Positions 1 through 9,987 of a stretch of DNA of 58,551 bases are shown in pieces (the stretch's first letter is position 1; each line of letters opens with the position of its first letter). The notes under the pieces were generated by a model. It was given only the letters and a program-made list of their open reading frames with translations, did not search any database and was not told the DNA's origin. A program made the position numbers and the translations under genes. Source of the stretch: Mycobacterium palustre (lineage in GTDB: Bacteria > Actinomycetota > Actinomycetes > Mycobacteriales > Mycobacteriaceae); contig NZ_LQPJ01000147.1 of the NCBI RefSeq assembly GCF_002101785.1, positions 1 to 58,551 of the forward strand, in the 5' to 3' direction.

Positions 1-318
1 GGCTGTGGGGCCAGCCGGGGCCTGCACGCCCATCATTTGCGGCACTGGGAAGACGGCGGCCCCACCGAGTTGGCCAACCTGGTGCTGCTGTGCCCCTATC
101 ACCACCGGTTACACCACCGCGGCGTCATCACCATCGGCGGGCACCCCGACGATCTGGTCGTCACCGACAACACCGGCGAGACGCTAAGCCCCGCATCGCT
201 GGCGCGTCCCCCGAACTTCCCCCCGCCCGACGTGCCACCGTGCCGCGGGCCGCTCGGCGAGCGCGCCGACTGGTGGTGGTACCAGCCCTTCGAGCCAAAA
301 CCACCACCCACCAACTGA
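1..318 (+). CDS. 13E12-repeat family HNH endonuclease, C-terminal part (cut by window edge)
   Basis: The frame is open from base 1 to the TGA at 316-318, so only the last 105 residues are present. It contains a classic HNH core: a cysteine near the edge, then AHHLRHWEDGGPTELANL and the C-x2-HH segment LCPYHHRLHH. This is the C-terminal layout of the DUF222/13E12 repeat proteins that occur in many copies in mycobacterial genomes. The tail ends in a tryptophan-rich ADWWWYQPFEP segment usual for the family. The N-terminal DUF222 domain must lie upstream of the window. Substrate and activity are not known for these proteins; a DNA nuclease role is inferred from the HNH fold. Confidence 0.85.
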   Translation, partial: GCGASRGLHAHHLRHWEDGGPTELANLVLLCPYHHRLHHRGVITIGGHPDDLVVTDNTGETLSPASLARPPNFPPPDVPPCRGPLGERADWWWYQPFEPKPPPTN

Positions 319-379
319 CGGGCCAAACACGTTGGCGCACAACGGGTGGAGGATCGGGCGTCAGCCCGGTAATCCTCCA

Positions 380-960
380 CTACCGCTTCATCATTCGCGC
401 CACGACGGGCAATACCAGCGGGGTGGGCAGGAACCGGGCCGACCCTAGTGCGAGCTTTACGTGCGGTCCCGGGACGACGGACCCGCGACCGTGGTCGGCC
501 GCCTTGAGCGCGTCGGCGACAACCCGCTCGGCGGACACATGGGCGAACGACGGTATCCGGGTCACCACGCAGTCGGCATCGTTGGTGGCCTGGAACTCCG
601 TCGGCGCCGGACCGGGGCAAACCGCGGTGACCGTCACGCCCGTGCCGGCGACCTCGGCGTTCACCGCCTCCGACAACCACGTACGCCTTGGCCGCGGCGT
701 AGCCGGCGTTGTACGGCGCCGGCTGGAACCCCCGACACCGACGAGAGGTTGATGATCGCCCCGCGACCCCGCTCGACCATGCCGGGCAAGTAGCGCGGCA
801 TCAGGTCCGCCACCGCCTCGACATCGACGCGAAGCATTTGCAGTTCCTTGTCACGCCCCTCGGCGCCAAACTTCGTGTAGATGCCCAACCCGGCATTGTT
901 CACCAGCAGATCGACCCGCGCGCCAAGCTCCTCGATGCGGGCCGCGAGCCGGGGCGGTCC
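380..960 (-). pseudogene. decayed short-chain dehydrogenase/reductase (SDR), 5'-truncated and frameshifted
   Basis: Two minus-strand frames together encode the middle and end of a classical SDR. One (about 958 down to 715) reads LVNNAGLGIYTKF ... GAIINLSSVSG; the other (676 down to 380) reads LSEAVNAEVAGTGVTV and then VCPGPAPTEF. Between them an intermediate frame spells QPAPYNAGYAAAKAY, the catalytic Tyr-x3-Lys region. Two frame changes are therefore needed: one in a run of G around 733-737 and one near 677-679. The N-terminal glycine-rich NAD(P) motif is missing, because homology runs straight into the recD stop codon at 961. The gene is a non-functional remnant unless the breaks are sequencing errors; the missing N-terminus argues for real decay. 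Confidence 0.75.
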
Positions 961-2724
961 TCAACGGGCTGTGCCGGGCGGCGCTTCCTGCAACCGCAGC
1001 CGCAGGCCGCTCGCCCGCACCGCGCGCCGCTCGATGGCGGCCCGCACCGACGCCTCGGTGCCCACCACGCGCACCTTGGCCTTCGCCCTGGTCACCGCCG
1101 TGTACAACAGCTCACGGGTCAGCAACCGCGAATCCTGCGGCGGGACAAGGACGGTGACCTCGTCGGCCTGGCTGCCCTGACTCTTGTGGATCGTCATGGC
1201 GTGCATGGTCTCGATGTCGGCCAGCCGGCTGGTCGCGAAGTCGAGCGGGCCGGCGGCGCCGGCGATGACCGCCCGCAAACCCTCGGGACCGGCGACCGCG
1301 ACGCCGGTGTCCCCGTTGTAGACGCGCAGGCCGTAGTCGTTGGCGGTCACCAACAGCGGACGCCCGGGATACCACGGCGACCACGCCGGCTGACCCGTCT
1401 CCTCGGCCAGCCACCGCTGCGCCTGCCGGTTCCAGTACTGCACTCCGAACGGGCCGCGCCGGTGCGCGCACAGCAGCCGGTGCTCGTCGAGCGTCGCCAG
1501 CGCCGTCGGCACGTCGCCGGTGATCGCCGCCTCGCGCAGCCGCAAGGCGTGCGGCAGCAGGACCCCACGCAGCGGCGTCGAGGGGTCGGCGCATTCGACG
1601 AATTCGACATCGTCATCGCCCGAACGAAGCTGTGCCACTGCGCGATCCGCGTCCCCGGCCCGGATCGACTCGGCCAGGGCCCCGATGGTCTCGCCGAACC
1701 GGTGCGACGTGCGCAGCGCCGCCACCCGCACATCGCGGCGGGCGGACAGGCCGTCGACGAGATCGGCGAGCACCGCGCCGGCTTCCACCGAGGCCAACTG
1801 GTCGGCGTCACCGACCAGGATCAGCCGCGCGTCCGGGCGCACCGCCTCCAGCAGCCGGGCCATCATCGTCAACGACACCATGGACGTTTCGTCGACGACG
1901 ATCACGTCGTGCGGCAGCCGATTGCCGCGGTGGTGCCGAAACCGCACCGAGGTGTCCGGGCGGCTGCCCAGCAGCCGATGCAGCGTCACCGCCTGCAGGC
2001 CGGAAAGCCGTTGGCGATCAACGTCTTCGAGCTTGCTTACCTCGGCCGCCACGGCTTCGGACAACCGGGCCGCGGCCTTGCCGGTGGGCGCGGCCATGGC
2101 GATCCGCAGGCGGGTGGCGCCCGAGGTCTCCGCCTGTTCGGCGAGCAGCGCCAACAGCCGTGCCACCGTGGTGGTCTTGCCGGTGCCGGGCCCGCCGGTC
2201 AGCACCGTGACCGCTTGGGTGACCGCGATTTCGGCCGCCGCCCGCTGTTCGGAGTACTTCGGCAGCGGGAACAGCCGATCCAGGCCGGACAGGTCGGGTT
2301 GCGCCGCGGGAACCGACAGCCTGAGCAGGTCGGCGCAGACCTGCTCCTCCTCGCGCCAATAGCGGTCGAGGTACAGCAGCCGGTCGTCGTACAGGCGCAG
2401 GACGGGCGGATCGCTCAGCAACCGGCTGGCCCGCAACGCCGCCAGCCAGCCAACCGGGTCCGGCCACGGCAGCCCGCCGACGCCGGCGTCGTCGGCCACC
2501 GTCGTCAGGTCGACGCACACCGAGCCGCCGCGCAGCGCCCTGGCGGCGAGCGCCACCGCCAGCGCCACGGCGTGATCGGTCTCCTCGGCCAGCGCCGTGA
2601 TGCGTTGGGCCACATGCACGTCGGCGCACTCCAGCACCCCGGCCGCATTGAACGGCCGCAGGGCGGCGTCGGCGCCGAGCGCGATCCGCCAGTCCAGGGC
2701 ATCGTCCAGGTCGCCGACGCTCAT
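961..2724 (-). CDS. recD: RecBCD helicase/nuclease, alpha subunit RecD
   Basis: 587 residues, close to the usual mycobacterial length. RecD is the 5'-3' SF1 helicase of exonuclease V, acting on double-strand DNA ends. Walker A is TGGPGTGKTTTVARLL about a third of the way in, Walker B/DExx is VIVVDETSMVS, and the C-terminal helicase motif AMTIHKSQGSQADEVTVL is followed by YTAVTRAK. I chose the ATG at 2724-2722, which overlaps the recB stop as ATGA, over an in-frame upstream start that would read back into recB. It is the last gene of the recC-recB-recD operon. In mycobacteria RecBCD is reported to act mainly in single-strand annealing, with AdnAB doing end resection for recombination. Confidence 0.95.
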   Translation of the reverse strand: MSVGDLDDALDWRIALGADAALRPFNAAGVLECADVHVAQRITALAEETDHAVALAVALAARALRGGSVCVDLTTVADDAGVGGLPWPDPVGWLAALRASRLLSDPPVLRLYDDRLLYLDRYWREEEQVCADLLRLSVPAAQPDLSGLDRLFPLPKYSEQRAAAEIAVTQAVTVLTGGPGTGKTTTVARLLALLAEQAETSGATRLRIAMAAPTGKAAARLSEAVAAEVSKLEDVDRQRLSGLQAVTLHRLLGSRPDTSVRFRHHRGNRLPHDVIVVDETSMVSLTMMARLLEAVRPDARLILVGDADQLASVEAGAVLADLVDGLSARRDVRVAALRTSHRFGETIGALAESIRAGDADRAVAQLRSGDDDVEFVECADPSTPLRGVLLPHALRLREAAITGDVPTALATLDEHRLLCAHRRGPFGVQYWNRQAQRWLAEETGQPAWSPWYPGRPLLVTANDYGLRVYNGDTGVAVAGPEGLRAVIAGAAGPLDFATSRLADIETMHAMTIHKSQGSQADEVTVLVPPQDSRLLTRELLYTAVTRAKAKVRVVGTEASVRAAIERRAVRASGLRLRLQEAPPGTAR

Positions 2725-5700
2725 GCCCGGACCCCGTCCAGCAGATCCGACACCGCGGTCACCATCGCGGCCGGCGGTTGCCAGCCGAACACGCCGGTGG
2801 GGTGGCCGCCGACGGTCGGGGTGTGCGGCCCGCACATGCCCCGCACGAACAGGTACAAGACACCGCCCAGGTGCCGCTCGGGCCGGTAACCGGGTTGGCG
2901 CCAACGCAGAAAGCGATGCAACACAACGGTGTACAGCAACGCCTGCAACGGGTAGTCCGAATGCAGCATCGCCTCGGCCAGCCGGGGGTAGCCGTAGTCG
3001 GCCGCGGTGGCGCCCAGCATGTTCGTCTTGTAGTCGACCACCACGTAGCGCTGCCCGGGCAGGCGCAGCACCGCATCGATCGACCCGGACAGGTAGCCGC
3101 GCAGCGACTGGCCGCCGAGCGCGTCCGCCAGCAACCGGTCGCTGTAGCTCGCCAGCGGGTCGTCGAGCGCCAGGTGCTCACGAACCAGCGCGCCGAGGTC
3201 GGCGAGGCGAACCGGCGAAACCGCGTCGCGGCGGTCGCCGCCCGCCAACGGAATCTCGAAGTCCAACTCCCGCAACCGATCCCGCAGGCCGATCTGGCGC
3301 AGGGTCAGCCCCGCCGCCAGCGGGCCCAGCGGCGTGTCGTGCATGGGCAGCAGCGCCGCCGCCACGGCCGCGGGCTCGGCGTCCACGGGCCACCAGGCCG
3401 AGTGCTTGCGAACGTGGTCTTCGAGTTCGGCCGCGAGGTCGGCGGCGAAGGGATCCGCGGTTTCGAGCACCGCGTGCACGAGCGACCCGAACGTCGCGCC
3501 GGCGGGCAGCTCCGCCATGGGGGAGACGACGTCGGCGCCGGCGGCCGGCGCCTCGGGGGCGACGGCCAGGGCGGCGTCGTCGATCTCGTCGTCGCGCGGC
3601 GTCATTTCCGGTTCGCTGCCCACGCCGGGGTCGGGGGACTCCTCGGCGCCGCGCACCAGCGCCGAGTACGACGTCCGCCGCCACGTGGTGTCGATCGAGG
3701 CGTGAAAGTGCCGCACCGCAAGCTCGCCGGGCGGTGCCGGGCGATGCGCCGCCAGCGCGTCGAGGACCGACGACTCTTCGATCACCGGGCCGCCCGCGGC
3801 CTCCCACTCGCGAAGGCAGGCCAGGGCGTCCTCGTCCGAAATCGTCGGGGGCACACAGCTATCCGGGACCTCGGCCTCTCCCAGGCGTCGGCCCCGCAGC
3901 AGCCGCGACAGCCCGCCGTTCGGCTCGTCCTTGGCGGGCGCCCACCACGCCACCACCTGCGACTGCGCCCGCGTCAGCGCGACGTACGTGAGCCTGATGT
4001 CGTTGCGGGCCGCCTCGGCGCGGCTGAACGCCTCGATGCGTTTGCGGTCGGCACCGCCCGGGCCGCCGACGTACAGGCACCGGACGCCGTCGTCGTCGTG
4101 GTAGAGCGGAATGTCGTCGATGAAGACGTGCCGGTTGAACGCGAACGGCAGGTAGACGATGGGAAATTGTAATCCCTTGGCGCCCCACACCGTCAGGATC
4201 TGCACCGCCGCCGCGTCACTGTCGATCCGTCGGCTGCGTTCGGGCGCTCCCGCGCGCTCCTCGCACTGCCGGCGCAGCCAGTCGCGCAGAGCCGGCAGCG
4301 TCAGCCGGTCCCGGTGGGCCACGGCGTGCAGCAGCTCGGCGATGTGGGCCAAATCCGTCATGGTGCGCTCACCGCCCTGCTCGGCGAGCACCCTGCGGCC
4401 CATGCCGGCCAGCTGCGCGGCCTCGAACACCGCGGCGGGCCCGCGATTGCGCAACTCGTCGGACCAATCGCGCAGCGTGGCGGCGATCCGGTCGGTGAGG
4501 TCGTCCCCGCCGGCGGCCAGATCGCGGGCGGTCTTGCCGAAGAACACCGTCGCGGCCGCGGCCCGCACCAGCCCGGCGCGGTGGGTCTGGTCGAACGCGT
4601 CGAGCAGCAACAGCCAGTCCCTGGCCGCATCGGCGGCGAACACGTCGCCGTCGCCGGTGTAGACGGCGGGAATCCCGGCCTGCGTCAAGGCCGTTTGGCA
4701 GGCCCGGGCGTCCTTGCCCGATTCGACGATGACCGCGACGTCGCCGGCGCGGACCGGGTTGCCGTCGAAGGTGGCGCCGCTGGCCAGCAGGGCGGCGACG
4801 TCGGCGGCGAGATCGGCCGGGATGTGGCGACGCAGCCGGTCGATGGAAATGGTTCGGTCCTGCTCGCAACCGAAGGCCGCGCGTTTGACGACCCGCAGCC
4901 GAAACGGCGCGTTGTGCGGCGCGCCGCGCAACCGGTGCCCGCCGACGCGCGCCTCCACGTCATGAACCACGATGTTGGGGTCGCCCAGGGCGGCGCCGCG
5001 CAGCAGCGTCTGCAGGCTGTCGACGAGCGCCTTGTCGCTGCGCCAATTCACGCTGAGCGTGCGGCGCTCGCCAGCCGTTTCGGCGGCCCGCAAATAGGTG
5101 TAGATGTCGCCACCCCGGAAGCCGTAGATCGCCTGCTTGGGGTCGCCGATCAACACCAGCCGGGAATGGCCGTTGAAGGCGCGGTCGACGACCTCCCATT
5201 GAATCGGATCGGTGTCCTGGAACTCGTCGACCATGACGATCGACCAGCGGCGGCGCATCCGGTCGGCGGCGGCCGAATCGGCCGACCCGCCAGGGCTTTT
5301 CAGGGCGCCGGCCAGGCGACTGAGCAGGTCGTTGTAGCTGAAGATGCCGAGCCGGCGCTTGCGCAGTTCGAGCTGGTCCAGCACGTCGGTGGCGAAACGC
5401 AGCCGGACCGCGGCCACGGACTGCGGGTCGGGGTGCTGCGGTCGCAGCTGCGCGCAGGGGTCCTCGACGATCGTCCGGGCCAGCGCCAGCGCGTCGCGGC
5501 GACTCAGGGCCACCTCGTCGCGCTGCGATCCAAAGTGTGCGAGGTACAGGTCGTCGACGATCTGCGCGACCAGGTCGTCGAGGCTTTCCACCAGCGTCGC
5601 GTCGGTGTCCGTATCCCCGGCCACCCCAAGCGATTTGAGCACCAGATGACAGAACTGATGCGTCGTGCAAATCGTGGCGGCGTCGAAGTCCGAGAGCGCG

Positions 5701-6026
5701 TCACGCAGCCGCGCGCACCGCTCGCCGCGTTCGGCGTCGGTGCCCGCGGTCAGGTGGGCGAGCAGGTCGGTGAGCCGGCCGGGCATCGAACCCTCCAGTG
5801 CCGCGACGGCTTCGACGATCTGGCAACGGACACGTTCCCGCAGTTCCCGGCTGGCGGCCTTGCTGAAGGTGATGAGCAGCATTTCGTCGAGCTTGCCGAC
5901 CCCTTCGGCGATGAAGCGGGTCACCAGCCCGGCGAGCGCGAAGGTCTTGCCGGTGCCCGCGCTGGCCTCCAGCACCGTCGTGGAGCCGCTGGCCGGCAGC
6001 GGGCCGAGCAGATCGAAGCGCTCCAT
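2721..6026 (-). CDS. recB: RecBCD helicase/nuclease, beta subunit RecB
   Basis: 1101 residues. RecB combines a 3'-5' UvrD-type SF1 helicase with the single nuclease site of the complex. Walker A is ASAGTGKTFALAGL at residues 21-34, Walker B is IVMVDEFQDTDPIQWE, and the later helicase motifs include GDPKQAIYGFRGGD and LTYVALTRAQSQV. The C-terminal nuclease has GSIDAVLRLPGQ followed by YVVVDYKTNM, with the Asp and the D-x-K catalytic residues intact. The start is the ATG at 6026-6024, which shares one base with the recC TGA; the open frame continues upstream but only as antisense-type sequence over recC. Product acts in the cytoplasm as a heterotrimer with RecC and RecD. Confidence 0.95.
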   Translation of the reverse strand: MERFDLLGPLPASGSTTVLEASAGTGKTFALAGLVTRFIAEGVGKLDEMLLITFSKAASRELRERVRCQIVEAVAALEGSMPGRLTDLLAHLTAGTDAERGERCARLRDALSDFDAATICTTHQFCHLVLKSLGVAGDTDTDATLVESLDDLVAQIVDDLYLAHFGSQRDEVALSRRDALALARTIVEDPCAQLRPQHPDPQSVAAVRLRFATDVLDQLELRKRRLGIFSYNDLLSRLAGALKSPGGSADSAAADRMRRRWSIVMVDEFQDTDPIQWEVVDRAFNGHSRLVLIGDPKQAIYGFRGGDIYTYLRAAETAGERRTLSVNWRSDKALVDSLQTLLRGAALGDPNIVVHDVEARVGGHRLRGAPHNAPFRLRVVKRAAFGCEQDRTISIDRLRRHIPADLAADVAALLASGATFDGNPVRAGDVAVIVESGKDARACQTALTQAGIPAVYTGDGDVFAADAARDWLLLLDAFDQTHRAGLVRAAAATVFFGKTARDLAAGGDDLTDRIAATLRDWSDELRNRGPAAVFEAAQLAGMGRRVLAEQGGERTMTDLAHIAELLHAVAHRDRLTLPALRDWLRRQCEERAGAPERSRRIDSDAAAVQILTVWGAKGLQFPIVYLPFAFNRHVFIDDIPLYHDDDGVRCLYVGGPGGADRKRIEAFSRAEAARNDIRLTYVALTRAQSQVVAWWAPAKDEPNGGLSRLLRGRRLGEAEVPDSCVPPTISDEDALACLREWEAAGGPVIEESSVLDALAAHRPAPPGELAVRHFHASIDTTWRRTSYSALVRGAEESPDPGVGSEPEMTPRDDEIDDAALAVAPEAPAAGADVVSPMAELPAGATFGSLVHAVLETADPFAADLAAELEDHVRKHSAWWPVDAEPAAVAAALLPMHDTPLGPLAAGLTLRQIGLRDRLRELDFEIPLAGGDRRDAVSPVRLADLGALVREHLALDDPLASYSDRLLADALGGQSLRGYLSGSIDAVLRLPGQRYVVVDYKTNMLGATAADYGYPRLAEAMLHSDYPLQALLYTVVLHRFLRWRQPGYRPERHLGGVLYLFVRGMCGPHTPTVGGHPTGVFGWQPPAAMVTAVSDLLDGVRA

Positions 6027-9000
6027 CAGCCCAGCTCCCGCGCCGAGCGTTCCGAACGCAGCAGCGGCGCCCACAGCCGGGCGGCCAGGGCGCCGAGCCG
6101 CGTGGTCTCGCCGGGGACCTCCTCGCCGGGGCGCGGCGGCCCCAGCAGCGCGTCGAGCCGAGCCGTTGGGCCCCACACCCTAACGTGTGCGGGCTCGGCG
6201 TTCTCGCCGCGAAAGTTGTTCTGGGAGTTCCACCGGTATCCCGCGGCCCGCAGCGGGTCCCGGTCCGCATTGCGCGCCTCCGCCCAGGCGAACGACGTCC
6301 GCAACGGCAGGGGTAGCGGCTCGCAGCGGCCGGTGTCGTACAGCCGCACCAGCTCGCGCAGGGCAGCGAGGGAGTCCGGCGGCGGGCCCAGCAGCCGGCG
6401 CTCGATCCGATCGTCTCGCCGGCCGCGCCCGACGCACAGGGCGGTCCAGTCCCGCCGCGGGTCGCTCGCCTTCAAGGCCAGCAGCGGCACCCAGGATTCC
6501 AGCAGGTGCTTGCCGCCGAGCCTGGAGTAGGTGACCGACACCGTGCGGGTGCCGAACACCGTGCTCACCGTGCCGGTCAGCCGCCGCCCGCCGCCCAGCG
6601 GGAGGTCGACGTCGTGGGCGGCGGGCACCCCGACGCGATGCCGCAGCGCCTCGGCGGCCAGCTCGGCGGCCCGGCCGCGGATCTCTTTGGCTTTGCGCCA
6701 CCCGAGCTGCCCGGGCGGCAGGGTGCCCCGGCGCCATTCGGCCTCGGCGGCCTTACCGGGATCCAAGCCGCGCAACATGTCTCGCAGCATGCGGTCGCCG
6801 ACCGACCACTCCTCCAGGTTGTCGATCTCGACGGGCATCTCGTCTTTGATCTCGTCGACCTCCCAGGGCAACGCGTAATCCAGCGCGCGGAAGAAGCCCT
6901 TGACCGGATCGCGCAGAAAGGCGAGCAGGTCGGCCAGGACGACGTCGTCGGGCGCGGGCTGGGGGAGCGGATCGGTGAAGAAGCGCGGCCGTGGGTGTCG
7001 TTCGCCGGCGGCGGCCCGGGCCGCCACCAGGGCGGTCGGATCGAAGGTGAAGGGTTGGCCCGGCAGCAGCTCGCCGGGCGTGACGTTGCGAATGTCGAAC
7101 GGCTGCAACGGATGTTCGGTCAGCACCCGGTCGCGCACCGGCGCCGGGGTGGTCCGGTCGAGCGCGTCGAGCAGCTCGGCCAGCGGCACCGACGGCGGCC
7201 GCGGGTGTCCGGTGTGCTCGTCGGCGCCGGTGTAGGTGATGACCAGCGTCTCGGTCGCCGCGCACACCGCGTCGAGCAGCAATTGCCGGTCCTCCGAACG
7301 GATGTCGCGCTCGCCGGTCATCGGCGCGCGGGCCAGCACGTCGTCGCCGTCGGGCAGCGCGGACCGCGGGAACACGCCGTCGTCGAGGCCCACCAGGCAC
7401 ACCACCCGGTGCGGCACCGAGCGCATCGGCACCATCGTGCAGACGGTCAGCGTCCCGGTCCGAAAGTTGGCGCGGGTGGGCCGCCCCGCGAGGCGCTCGG
7501 CCAGCAGGGCCCGAACGTCGGACAACCGCAGCCGGGCGTCGCCGCGGAAACCGGCTTGCGCCAATATCGTTGCGAACTCGCGGTGGAGCTGCCCCGACTG
7601 CCAGGCGTCGGCGGCGTTTACCCGGGTCAATTTCGCGACACCGTCGGCGAGCGCGTCGATCCACTCGGCCAGCGGGCGGGCGCCGTGCAGGGAGTCGACC
7701 GCCGACTGCAGCCGGTCGACGTATTCGGCGAGCCGCCCGGCGAGCTCGACCCGGTTGCTGCCGACGTCGTCGAGCGGAAGGGCGGTCGCCAGCCACGCCC
7801 GCGAGTCGTCGGACATCGCCACCCCGGTCAGGATCCGGTCGAGGCCGAAGCGCCAGGTGTTTCCCACGACGTGGTCGAGCCCGTACGGCTTGCGGTGCCG
7901 CGTGTCGAAGCTCCAGCGAACACCGGACTCGCGCACCCAGCCGGCGATCGTGTCGAGGTCGTCGTCGGTGAATTCGAATCGCGCCCGCACCGGCGCGGCC
8001 TGCGCCAGGTTGAGGACCTCGGTGGCGGTGGCGCGGCCGCCGGCGATGGTGAGCAGCTCGCCGGCCACCCCGAGGAGCGGGTTGGTCTGGGTGAGGGCGC
8101 GGTCGGCCAGCCGCACCCGCAGCCGGTGCGCGGGGTGGTTGGGGCCGGAAAGTTCGCCCAGGCCGAAGGCGGCGACGATCAGCGGCGCGCAGCTTTCGAT
8201 GTCGGGGCACATCACGATGATGTCGCGCGGTTCCAGCGTGGGATCGTCCTGCAACAATCCGAGCAGCACCTCCCGCAACACGTCGATCTGCCGGGCGGTG
8301 CTGTGGCAGGCATGCACCTGGACCGAACGGTCGTCGGCGGCCAGCACCCGGCGCCCGGGCCGGACCGCGTTGGCCGCGATGTCGGACTGCAACCAGCCCA
8401 ACAAGGTCTCGGGTTGCCTTGCGGGCCCGAGGTATTCGTCGGTCGCGCGCGCCGGCGGCAACACCGTTTGCAGCTCGCGAAGGTCGCGGCCCAGCGTCTG
8501 CAGCAGCGGGTGGTGGGCGCGGCGGCGGCTGGTGTCGCAGGTGCGGGGCATTGGGCCGGCGATGCCGGTGAGCGCGCGCCACAGCTCGTCGCTGGGGTGG
8601 GGCAGCCACAGGTGCAGGTCGTGGTGGGCCGACAGCGCGTCGAGCAGCTCGATGTCGGTGGCCGGCAGCCGCGTGTGACCGAACAGCGACAGCCGCGCCG
8701 GCAGGTCGCTCGGCCCGTCCCGCAGCCGCGCCACGGCCGCCCGGTGGCGGACGTGCGGGGGCTCGGCTGGGACGCGCTCGACCAGCGCGCGCCACAGTTC
8801 CGGCTGCCAGGCCAGGTCGGCGTCGAGCCCGGCGGTGTTGCCGTCCAACCAGTCGACGAGCAGTTGGGGACGCTGCCGGGCGTAGGAGGCGAACAGCCCG
8901 GCCAGCCGGCGCGCCACGGCGTAGCGGCGTCCCTTGCGCAGCTCGGCCTCCTCGCCGGTGTGGAAGTGCCCCAAATGCGTTGCAAGCGTTGCCAACCACG

Positions 9001-9337
9001 GCTCGTCGAGGTTGGCGTCGATGACCTCCAGCAACGGCCACGCCATCGCCTCGGGGGACCACGGGTCGACGTCGCCAGCGGTGCCGGTGATCGCCAAAAT
9101 CTCCGCGATCAGCGAAGCCGGGCTGCGAAACGTCACCCCGGCGCACACGCCGTCGCCCTGCCCGGGCCGGCATCCCAGGACGTGCGAAAGCCGCTGGCTC
9201 AGCCAGCGTTCGACGCCGCGCGCCGGCACCAGCACCAGGTCCTCGGCGAAGGGGTCGGCCGGGGGACTGGCCAACAGGGCGCCGAGACCGTCGGCGAGCA
9301 GGTCGGTGCGTTCGGCACGGTGAAGATGAAGCGCCAT
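6026..9337 (-). CDS. recC: RecBCD helicase/nuclease, gamma subunit RecC
   Basis: 1103 residues, starting MALHLHRAERTDLLADGL, the usual N-terminus of exonuclease V gamma. Recognisable family segments are LVPARGVERWLSQRLSHVLG, SLFGHTRLPATDIELL, DIIVMCPDIESCAPLI and VPHRVVCLVGLDDGVFPR. RecC holds RecB and RecD together and, in E. coli, reads the Chi sequence; its helicase-like folds lack working ATPase motifs, and I see no Walker A here. It is the first gene of the operon; recB starts on its stop codon, consistent with translational coupling and fixed stoichiometry. About 90 bp separate its ATG from the divergent nitroreductase gene, so the operon promoter must lie there, but I see no clear -10/-35 pair. 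Confidence 0.95.
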   Translation of the reverse strand: MALHLHRAERTDLLADGLGALLASPPADPFAEDLVLVPARGVERWLSQRLSHVLGCRPGQGDGVCAGVTFRSPASLIAEILAITGTAGDVDPWSPEAMAWPLLEVIDANLDEPWLATLATHLGHFHTGEEAELRKGRRYAVARRLAGLFASYARQRPQLLVDWLDGNTAGLDADLAWQPELWRALVERVPAEPPHVRHRAAVARLRDGPSDLPARLSLFGHTRLPATDIELLDALSAHHDLHLWLPHPSDELWRALTGIAGPMPRTCDTSRRRAHHPLLQTLGRDLRELQTVLPPARATDEYLGPARQPETLLGWLQSDIAANAVRPGRRVLAADDRSVQVHACHSTARQIDVLREVLLGLLQDDPTLEPRDIIVMCPDIESCAPLIVAAFGLGELSGPNHPAHRLRVRLADRALTQTNPLLGVAGELLTIAGGRATATEVLNLAQAAPVRARFEFTDDDLDTIAGWVRESGVRWSFDTRHRKPYGLDHVVGNTWRFGLDRILTGVAMSDDSRAWLATALPLDDVGSNRVELAGRLAEYVDRLQSAVDSLHGARPLAEWIDALADGVAKLTRVNAADAWQSGQLHREFATILAQAGFRGDARLRLSDVRALLAERLAGRPTRANFRTGTLTVCTMVPMRSVPHRVVCLVGLDDGVFPRSALPDGDDVLARAPMTGERDIRSEDRQLLLDAVCAATETLVITYTGADEHTGHPRPPSVPLAELLDALDRTTPAPVRDRVLTEHPLQPFDIRNVTPGELLPGQPFTFDPTALVAARAAAGERHPRPRFFTDPLPQPAPDDVVLADLLAFLRDPVKGFFRALDYALPWEVDEIKDEMPVEIDNLEEWSVGDRMLRDMLRGLDPGKAAEAEWRRGTLPPGQLGWRKAKEIRGRAAELAAEALRHRVGVPAAHDVDLPLGGGRRLTGTVSTVFGTRTVSVTYSRLGGKHLLESWVPLLALKASDPRRDWTALCVGRGRRDDRIERRLLGPPPDSLAALRELVRLYDTGRCEPLPLPLRTSFAWAEARNADRDPLRAAGYRWNSQNNFRGENAEPAHVRVWGPTARLDALLGPPRPGEEVPGETTRLGALAARLWAPLLRSERSARELG

Positions 9338-9429
9338 CGAGCGCCACCCTAGAGCCTGGCACCGACGAAGCGGCGACCAATCGCGGACGACTAGCCTGAA
9401 AACCGGCAGGAAGGACTTAAGGGAACGAC

Positions 9430-9945
9430 ATGGAAGCTTGGGACGCGATCTGCGCGCGGCGCAACGTAAGGCAGTACAGGCAGGAGCCGGTCTCCGACGA
9501 CGACCTGAACCGCATCGCCGAGGCGGGCTGGCGGGCCCCCTCGGCCAAGAACCGGCAGCCGTGGGACTTCGTCATCGTCACCGACCGGGCCCAGCTGCAG
9601 GAGCTGTCGACGGTCTGGCGCGGGGCGGGTCATATCGCCTCCGCCCCGGCCGCCATCGCGCTGGTGGTGCCCGTGCCGCCGGACGAGCGCCGGCTGGTCA
9701 CCGACACCTACGACATCGGTCAGGCCACGATGGCGATGATGATCGCGGCCACCGACCTGGGGATCGGGACCGGGCATTCGTCGGTGGGGGATCAGGACAG
9801 GGCGCGGGCCATCCTGGGCGTTCCCGAAGACCACCAGGTCGCGTTCCTGCTCGGCATCGGCTATCCCGCCGACCGCCCGCTCACCCCGATTCGCAAGCCC
9901 GATCGGCGGCCCTTTGCCGAGGTCGTGCATCGCGGTCGTTGGTGA
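9430..9945 (+). CDS. nitroreductase-family FMN oxidoreductase
   Basis: 171 residues, a compact single-domain flavin reductase of the nitroreductase superfamily. N-terminal ARRNVRQYRQEPV carries the Arg pair that contacts FMN phosphate. WRAPSAKNRQPWDFVIV is the usual substrate-pocket and FMN segment, and DIGQATMAMMIAATDLGIGT is the central helix at the dimer interface. The final LGIGYPADRPLTPIRKPDRRP matches the family C-terminus. The true substrate cannot be read from sequence. An AGGA-containing site precedes the ATG. It is divergent from recC and followed after 42 bp by a methyltransferase gene; H37Rv has no gene here as I recall, so it belongs to the accessory block. Confidence 0.85.
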   Translation: MEAWDAICARRNVRQYRQEPVSDDDLNRIAEAGWRAPSAKNRQPWDFVIVTDRAQLQELSTVWRGAGHIASAPAAIALVVPVPPDERRLVTDTYDIGQATMAMMIAATDLGIGTGHSSVGDQDRARAILGVPEDHQVAFLLGIGYPADRPLTPIRKPDRRPFAEVVHRGRW

Positions 9946-9987
9946 TCGGCGCCGCGAAAAGCGTTCGGCGCCTGGGCGGGTCGTAAG

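Noticed and set aside
709..2889. 726-codon plus-strand open frame opposite recD
   Set aside because: It is antisense to recD and recB, rich in Arg, Gln and Pro with no domain, the normal shadow in GC-rich genomes.
6506..9352. 948-codon plus-strand open frame opposite recC
   Set aside because: Shadow of recC; repeated Gly/Gln/Arg composition and no family signal.
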